Program-made: the position numbers and the translations under genes
Origin: Oscillospiraceae bacterium
Lineage (GTDB): Bacteria > Bacillota > Clostridia > Oscillospirales > Ruminococcaceae
Assembly: GCA_009776345.1 (NCBI GenBank)
Contig: WRLS01000124.1
Coordinates: forward strand, 1-6,100
DNA: 6,100 bases
Reading direction: 5' to 3'
The notes under the pieces: model-generated
Told to the model about the DNA's origin: nothing
The model's database searches: none
Seen by the model: the letters and a program-made list of their open reading frames with translations, nothing else
In this document: positions 5,069 through 6,100 of the stretch, in pieces
Layout: the number at the start of each line of letters is the position of its first letter
How positions within the stretch are numbered: position 1 is the stretch's first letter

Positions 5069-5094
5069 ATACCATAAAATACTATGTTTGTCGA
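5066..5094 (-). promoter_or_regulatory. Candidate sigma-A promoter of the CAP gene
   Basis: On the minus strand, -35 TCGACA (5094-5089), a 17-bp spacer, and -10 TATTAT (5071-5066). Each box has one mismatch to consensus. The start would fall near 5059, with the Shine-Dalgarno site GGGAGGA at 5047-5041. Confidence 0.65.
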
Positions 5095-5102
5095 TTATTA
5101 TA

Positions 5103-5131
5103 TTGACGTTTCTATGCTATTGCGGTAAAAT
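5103..5131 (+). promoter_or_regulatory. Candidate sigma-A promoter of rpe
   Basis: TTGACG (5103-5108), a 17-bp spacer, then TAAAAT (5126-5131), with one mismatch per box. Its -35 lies 8 bp from the -35 of the divergent CAP promoter, so the two face away from a very short shared region. Transcription would start near 5138, leaving about 57 bases before the preferred start codon. Confidence 0.68.
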
Positions 5132-5194
5132 GGTTCTTGTAAAGCTGTGCCTATGCCCGCTATTTATGCACAGGCAAAAAATCCGGGGGGCGCC

Positions 5195-5890
5195 ATGCAA
5201 GACGCGTTGGCACGAAGGCAAGTAAAAATATCGCCGTCTATTTTGGCGTGTGATTTTTCGCGGCTGGGCGAACAGGTTTCGGACGTGGAACGCGCCGGGG
5301 CGGATATGCTGCACCTGGACGTGATGGACGGCCATTTTGTCCCGAACCTGTCTATAGGCCCCGGCGTAATAAAAAGCCTGCGCGCGGTATCGGGGCTGGT
5401 ATTCGACACGCATCTTATGATTACACATCCGCTTGCTTATATAAAAGCGTTTGCCGAAGCCGGCTGTGATATACTCACATTCCACATTGAATGTGCCGAC
5501 AATATTTCCCGCACGCTCGCCGAGATCCAAAAACACGGCATGAAACCGGGGCTTTCCGTAAAGCCAAACACGCCCGCAAGCGCGGTCTTCCCGTATCTCG
5601 GGGATATCGCCATGGCGCTTGTAATGACGGTGGAGCCGGGATTCGGCGGGCAAGCTTTCATCGGCGAGATGTGCGTCAAAATATCCGAGCTGCGCGAAGA
5701 AATCACAAGGCGCGGGCTGAATACCGACATTGAAGTTGACGGCGGCATCGACGCCTCTACCGCGCCCCTTGCAATAAACAGCGGCGCAAATATTCTGGTA
5801 GCCGGCTCGTCGGTGTTCGGGGCGGAAGATTACGCACACGCGATAAAAAACCTGCGCAGCGCCGCGAAGCGGCGCAGGATTAAGGATTAA
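5195..5890 (+). CDS. rpe: Ribulose-phosphate 3-epimerase
   Basis: Cytoplasmic enzyme interconverting D-ribulose 5-phosphate and D-xylulose 5-phosphate in the pentose phosphate pathway. It is a TIM barrel of 231 aa from the ATG at 5195, the usual size. Family motifs are complete: ISPSILACDFSRL (S15), the metal and acid-base residues in LHLDVMDGHFVPN (H40, D42), THLMI (H73), VMTVEPGFGGQ (144-153, a phosphate loop) and EVDGGI (D182), then the GSSVFG phosphate-binding turn. In-frame starts also exist at 5147 (GTG) and 5153 (ATG), but family homology begins just after Met5195, and GGGGGG (5185-5190) could serve as a ribosome site there. The gene stands alone with its own promoter, without the rsgA or thiN neighbours often seen in Firmicutes. 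The basic tail AAKRRRIKD is encoded by a GC-rich hairpin and the first heptamer repeats. Confidence 0.95.
   Translation: MQDALARRQVKISPSILACDFSRLGEQVSDVERAGADMLHLDVMDGHFVPNLSIGPGVIKSLRAVSGLVFDTHLMITHPLAYIKAFAEAGCDILTFHIECADNISRTLAEIQKHGMKPGLSVKPNTPASAVFPYLGDIAMALVMTVEPGFGGQAFIGEMCVKISELREEITRRGLNTDIEVDGGIDASTAPLAINSGANILVAGSSVFGAEDYAHAIKNLRSAAKRRRIKD
5859..5875 (+). repeat. Perfect hairpin at the 3' end of the rpe coding region
   Basis: GCGCCGC-GAA-GCGGCGC, a 7-bp perfect stem with a 3-base loop, ends directly at AGG plus the heptamers. The same layout, a 3-base-loop hairpin followed by AGG and heptamers, forms the right ends of elements A (314-326) and B (TGCC-TTC-GGCA then GG). It has no T-tract, so it is not a standard terminator. 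Confidence 0.65.
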
Positions 5891-5906
5891 GGTTTTAGGT
5901 TTTAGG
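5879..5906 (+). repeat. Heptamer array containing the rpe stop codon
   Basis: Units ATTAAGG, ATTAAGG, TTTTAGG and TTTTAGG, then AAAAGGACAAAAC. The stop codon TAA (5888-5890) lies in the second unit, and the final codons ATT-AAG-GAT are themselves heptamer sequence. Confidence 0.82.
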
Positions 5907-5923
5907 AAAAGGACAAAACTTAC

Positions 5924-5996
5924 TGTAGCTTTACCCTCTTTTTTAAAGAGGGTGGCACCGTGACGACTTGTTCGTCGCGGTGACGGGTGTTTTGCC
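5924..5996 (+). repeat. Half element, copy C
   Basis: It begins with TGTAGCTTT, the last bases of the copy B interior, and continues with the ACCCTCTTT-TTT-AAAGAGGGT palindrome (5933-5953), a hairpin identical to that of B (5956-5982) and ACGGGTGTTTTGCC. Bases 5924-5996 match 3694-3765 closely, with an extra T in the palindrome. The left half is missing; a heptamer array and its AAAAGGACAAAAC motif abut the truncation point. Confidence 0.8.
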
Positions 5997-6000
5997 CTTG

Positions 6001-6100
6001 CCCTACAAACCACCCCGTCCGGCTGCGCCGTCCACCCCTCCAAAGGAGGGGAATTTAGGATAAAACAGGGCGTAATTCCCCTCCTTTGGAGGGGTGGACG
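6001..6100. repeat. Element D with perfect 27-bp inverted arms, cut by the window end
   Basis: Bases 6029-6055 and 6074-6100 are exact reverse complements over 27 bases and enclose 18 bases. Each arm is itself palindromic (CCCCTCC-AAA-GGAGGGG). The left flank reads CCCTACAAACCACCCCGTC and hairpin CGGC-TGC-GCCG (6020-6030), mirroring CCCTACAAAACACCC plus a hairpin in the left arm of copy B. The layout is therefore the same, with different arm sequence and a much shorter core. It joins copy C with only a few bases between. Confidence 0.82.

Noticed and set aside
5117..6043. Long open frame on the minus strand (308 codons)
   Set aside because: It is antisense to rpe, whose motifs are unmistakable, and its beginning is translated repeat sequence. 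It has no ribosome site and no recognisable domain.

Overview
The window looks like a stretch of a Firmicutes chromosome, most likely a Clostridia or Oscillospiraceae-type genome. This is inferred from strong AGGAGG-type Shine-Dalgarno sites, sigma-A-like promoters, Gram-positive signal peptides without a lipobox, and a CAP protein whose C-terminal domain resembles domains I remember from surface proteins of that group. It carries five protein-coding genes. Four are on the minus strand and one, a ribulose-phosphate 3-epimerase, is on the plus strand. About a fifth of the window is gene-free and repeat-rich.

Layout from left to right. Positions 1-407 are non-coding and built from nested palindromes (a partial element at 2-51 and full copy A at about 125-326), followed by 7-nt tandem repeats. 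Positions 408-2187 (minus) hold a phage terminase pair, with the small-subunit gene overlapping the large-subunit gene. Positions 2188-2453 hold two minus-strand intrinsic terminators with a promoter between them, so the terminase genes may have their own promoter followed by an attenuator-like hairpin. Positions 2454-3440 (minus) encode a secreted, AT-rich protein with a subtilisin (S8) fold that appears to have lost its catalytic Asp and His and its oxyanion Asn. Positions 3510-3861 hold repeat copy B, which has the same core as A in opposite orientation. Positions 3862-5034 (minus) encode a secreted CAP/SCP-domain protein. Positions 5035-5194 are a compact divergent promoter region, and 5195-5890 (plus) is the epimerase gene. 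Positions 5879-6100 hold another heptamer array, half element C, and the near-complete element D with perfect 27-bp inverted arms, which the window end cuts.

The most unusual feature is the repeat system. The elements share a fixed order of modules: heptamers of the form NNNNAGG, an AAAGGACAAA motif, a small hairpin, an ACACCC/GGGTGT segment, a second hairpin, a palindromic ACCCTCTTT/AAAGAGGGT arm, and a 57-bp core, then the same modules mirrored. The hairpins differ completely in sequence from arm to arm yet remain near-perfectly self-complementary. The heptamer arrays supply the actual stop codons of three genes (terL, CAP and rpe), two of them through a shared GCGCAGG-ATTAAGG junction. The fourth gene end examined, that of the subtilase-like gene, has an ordinary intrinsic terminator instead.

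The genes do not form one pathway. The epimerase is core metabolism, the CAP and subtilase-like proteins are exported, and the terminase pair is a phage packaging module. No portal, capsid or integrase gene is visible here.
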